DNA of 7,434 nt from Planctomycetota bacterium (GTDB lineage Bacteria > Planctomycetota > Planctomycetia > Isosphaerales > Isosphaeraceae): NCBI GenBank assembly GCA_021807585.1, contig JAKBCQ010000107.1:1-7434 (forward strand). The letters are read 5' to 3'. This document shows, piece by piece, positions 6,793-7,434 of the stretch. A program made the translations under genes and the position numbers. Numbering within the stretch: the stretch's first letter is position 1; every line of letters starts with the position of its first letter. The notes beneath the pieces were generated by a model, which had not been told where the DNA came from, ran no database searches, and saw only the letters and a list, made by a program, of their open reading frames with translations.

Positions 6793-6940
6793 GCGATTGA
6801 ACGCCTCGGTCGGTTCGAGCGAGAGCCCGCACAAAATGAATGTCGCGGAATCGATTCGCCGATTCAAGCGGCGATCCGGGCGATTCGCGCTTTGGAGTGC
6901 GATCGGTTGGATCGCTCGTTCGGGGTCGGCTTCGTCGCGC

Positions 6941-7434
6941 TCAATCGTGAGCGATTCGGCCCGCGTGCTCGCCGTTCGGTCGCGCTCGATCGCTCCGGTG
7001 GGGACCCGCGAGCGTCGACGCTCCGGGATCGATCGCGGCGACGATCGCCGCGGCCACCCGACGCGTCGCGCCTGGATGCGCGAATCGTTCCCGCAATACC
7101 TCGATCCGCGCGATCGCGGCTTTCCGCGCGGTCGCGTTCGTCAGCCACTCGAACGCACGCCCCGCCATCTCGGTCGAAACGTCGCGGCTCGTCAAATATT
7201 CGGGAAAAACCTCGTCGTCGGCGAGCAGGTTCACCAAACTAATATATTTCGACTTGATAAATCGGCGCGCCACGAACAGATCGAACGGTTTGATTTTATA
7301 GACGACGACGGTCGGTTTGCCTTCGACCATCAGTTCGAGGCCGACCGATCCCGAAACCGCCCACGCGATCTCGGCGATCCGGACGATCTCGGCGGTCTTG
7401 CCCGAAAGGACTAGAATGGCGCGCGCGAATCTGC
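6941..7434 (-). CDS. lpxB: Lipid-A-disaccharide synthase, C-terminal part (5' end beyond window)
   Basis: LpxB is a peripheral inner-membrane glycosyltransferase (GT19) that condenses UDP-2,3-diacylglucosamine with lipid X to form the lipid A disaccharide, so an outer membrane with lipid A is implied. The last 163 residues are visible and open at the window edge. Typical C-terminal signatures appear: AWAVSGSVGLELM (the SGS..LE donor-binding stretch), then GKPTVVVYKI, ARRFIKSKYISLVNLLA and EVFPEYLT. A helical region with FEWLTNATARKAAI follows. After the usual end near RVAAAIVAAID there are about 28 further residues rich in Arg, Pro and His, with no recognisable domain; the stop is TGA at 6943-6941. 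The start lies outside the window. The gene is followed after about 160 bases by the TIM-barrel gene on the same strand, so a shared transcript is possible. The family assignment is confident despite truncation. Confidence 0.93.
   Translation of the reverse strand, partial: RFARAILVLSGKTAEIVRIAEIAWAVSGSVGLELMVEGKPTVVVYKIKPFDLFVARRFIKSKYISLVNLLADDEVFPEYLTSRDVSTEMAGRAFEWLTNATARKAAIARIEVLRERFAHPGATRRVAAAIVAAIDPGASTLAGPHRSDRARPNGEHAGRIAHD

Noticed and set aside
6773..7414. Plus-strand 213-codon frame opposite lpxB
   Set aside because: It is antisense to a confidently recognised LpxB C-terminus and has shadow-like composition.
1..7434. CRISPR array, tRNA or rRNA gene, insertion sequence or attachment site
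   Set aside because: I looked for regularly spaced repeats, cloverleaf features, transposase motifs and terminal repeats and saw none.

Overview
The window looks like a GC-rich (about 60% by eye) Gram-negative bacterial chromosome segment. The Gram-negative assignment rests on the C-terminal part of lipid-A-disaccharide synthase (LpxB) at the right edge. The mix of LpxB, a monofunctional formate--tetrahydrofolate ligase, a secreted S9 acylaminoacyl-type peptidase and a xylose-isomerase-like TIM-barrel protein would fit a Planctomycetota-like genome. That phylum guess is low-confidence because no phylogenetic marker is present.

Layout, left to right. Positions 1-309 hold an open minus-strand frame that runs off the left edge; its product is unknown and has a weak helix-turn-helix-like stretch. 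Positions 310-601 are AT-rich and non-coding, with three small inverted repeats; two of them lie just past the 3' end of fhs and could terminate it. Positions 602-2260 (minus) are fhs. Positions 2317-4449 (minus) are an S9 serine peptidase with a signal peptide, 56 bases upstream of fhs and probably co-transcribed with it. Positions 4450-4761 are a divergent intergenic region. Positions 4762-6021 (plus) are a complete C5-cytosine DNA methyltransferase, the only plus-strand gene. Its 3' end overlaps by 14 bases the end of a convergent TIM-barrel sugar isomerase/epimerase-like gene (6008-6778, minus). Positions 6941-7434 (minus) are the C-terminal 163 residues of lpxB.

The genes do not form one obvious pathway. 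fhs serves one-carbon metabolism, lpxB serves outer-membrane lipid A synthesis, the peptidase is exported and degrades peptides, and the isomerase-like protein probably acts on a small carbohydrate. The methyltransferase has no restriction endonuclease or other defence gene beside it here, so it appears solitary within the limits of the window.

I did not find a clear novel multi-gene system. The most unusual global signal is the very high frequency of the palindrome CGATCG, counted by eye at about 35 or more copies in 7.4 kb, in coding and non-coding DNA alike. Next in interest are the solitary methyltransferase, the unrecognised edge gene and the departures from the usual signature in the formate--tetrahydrofolate ligase.
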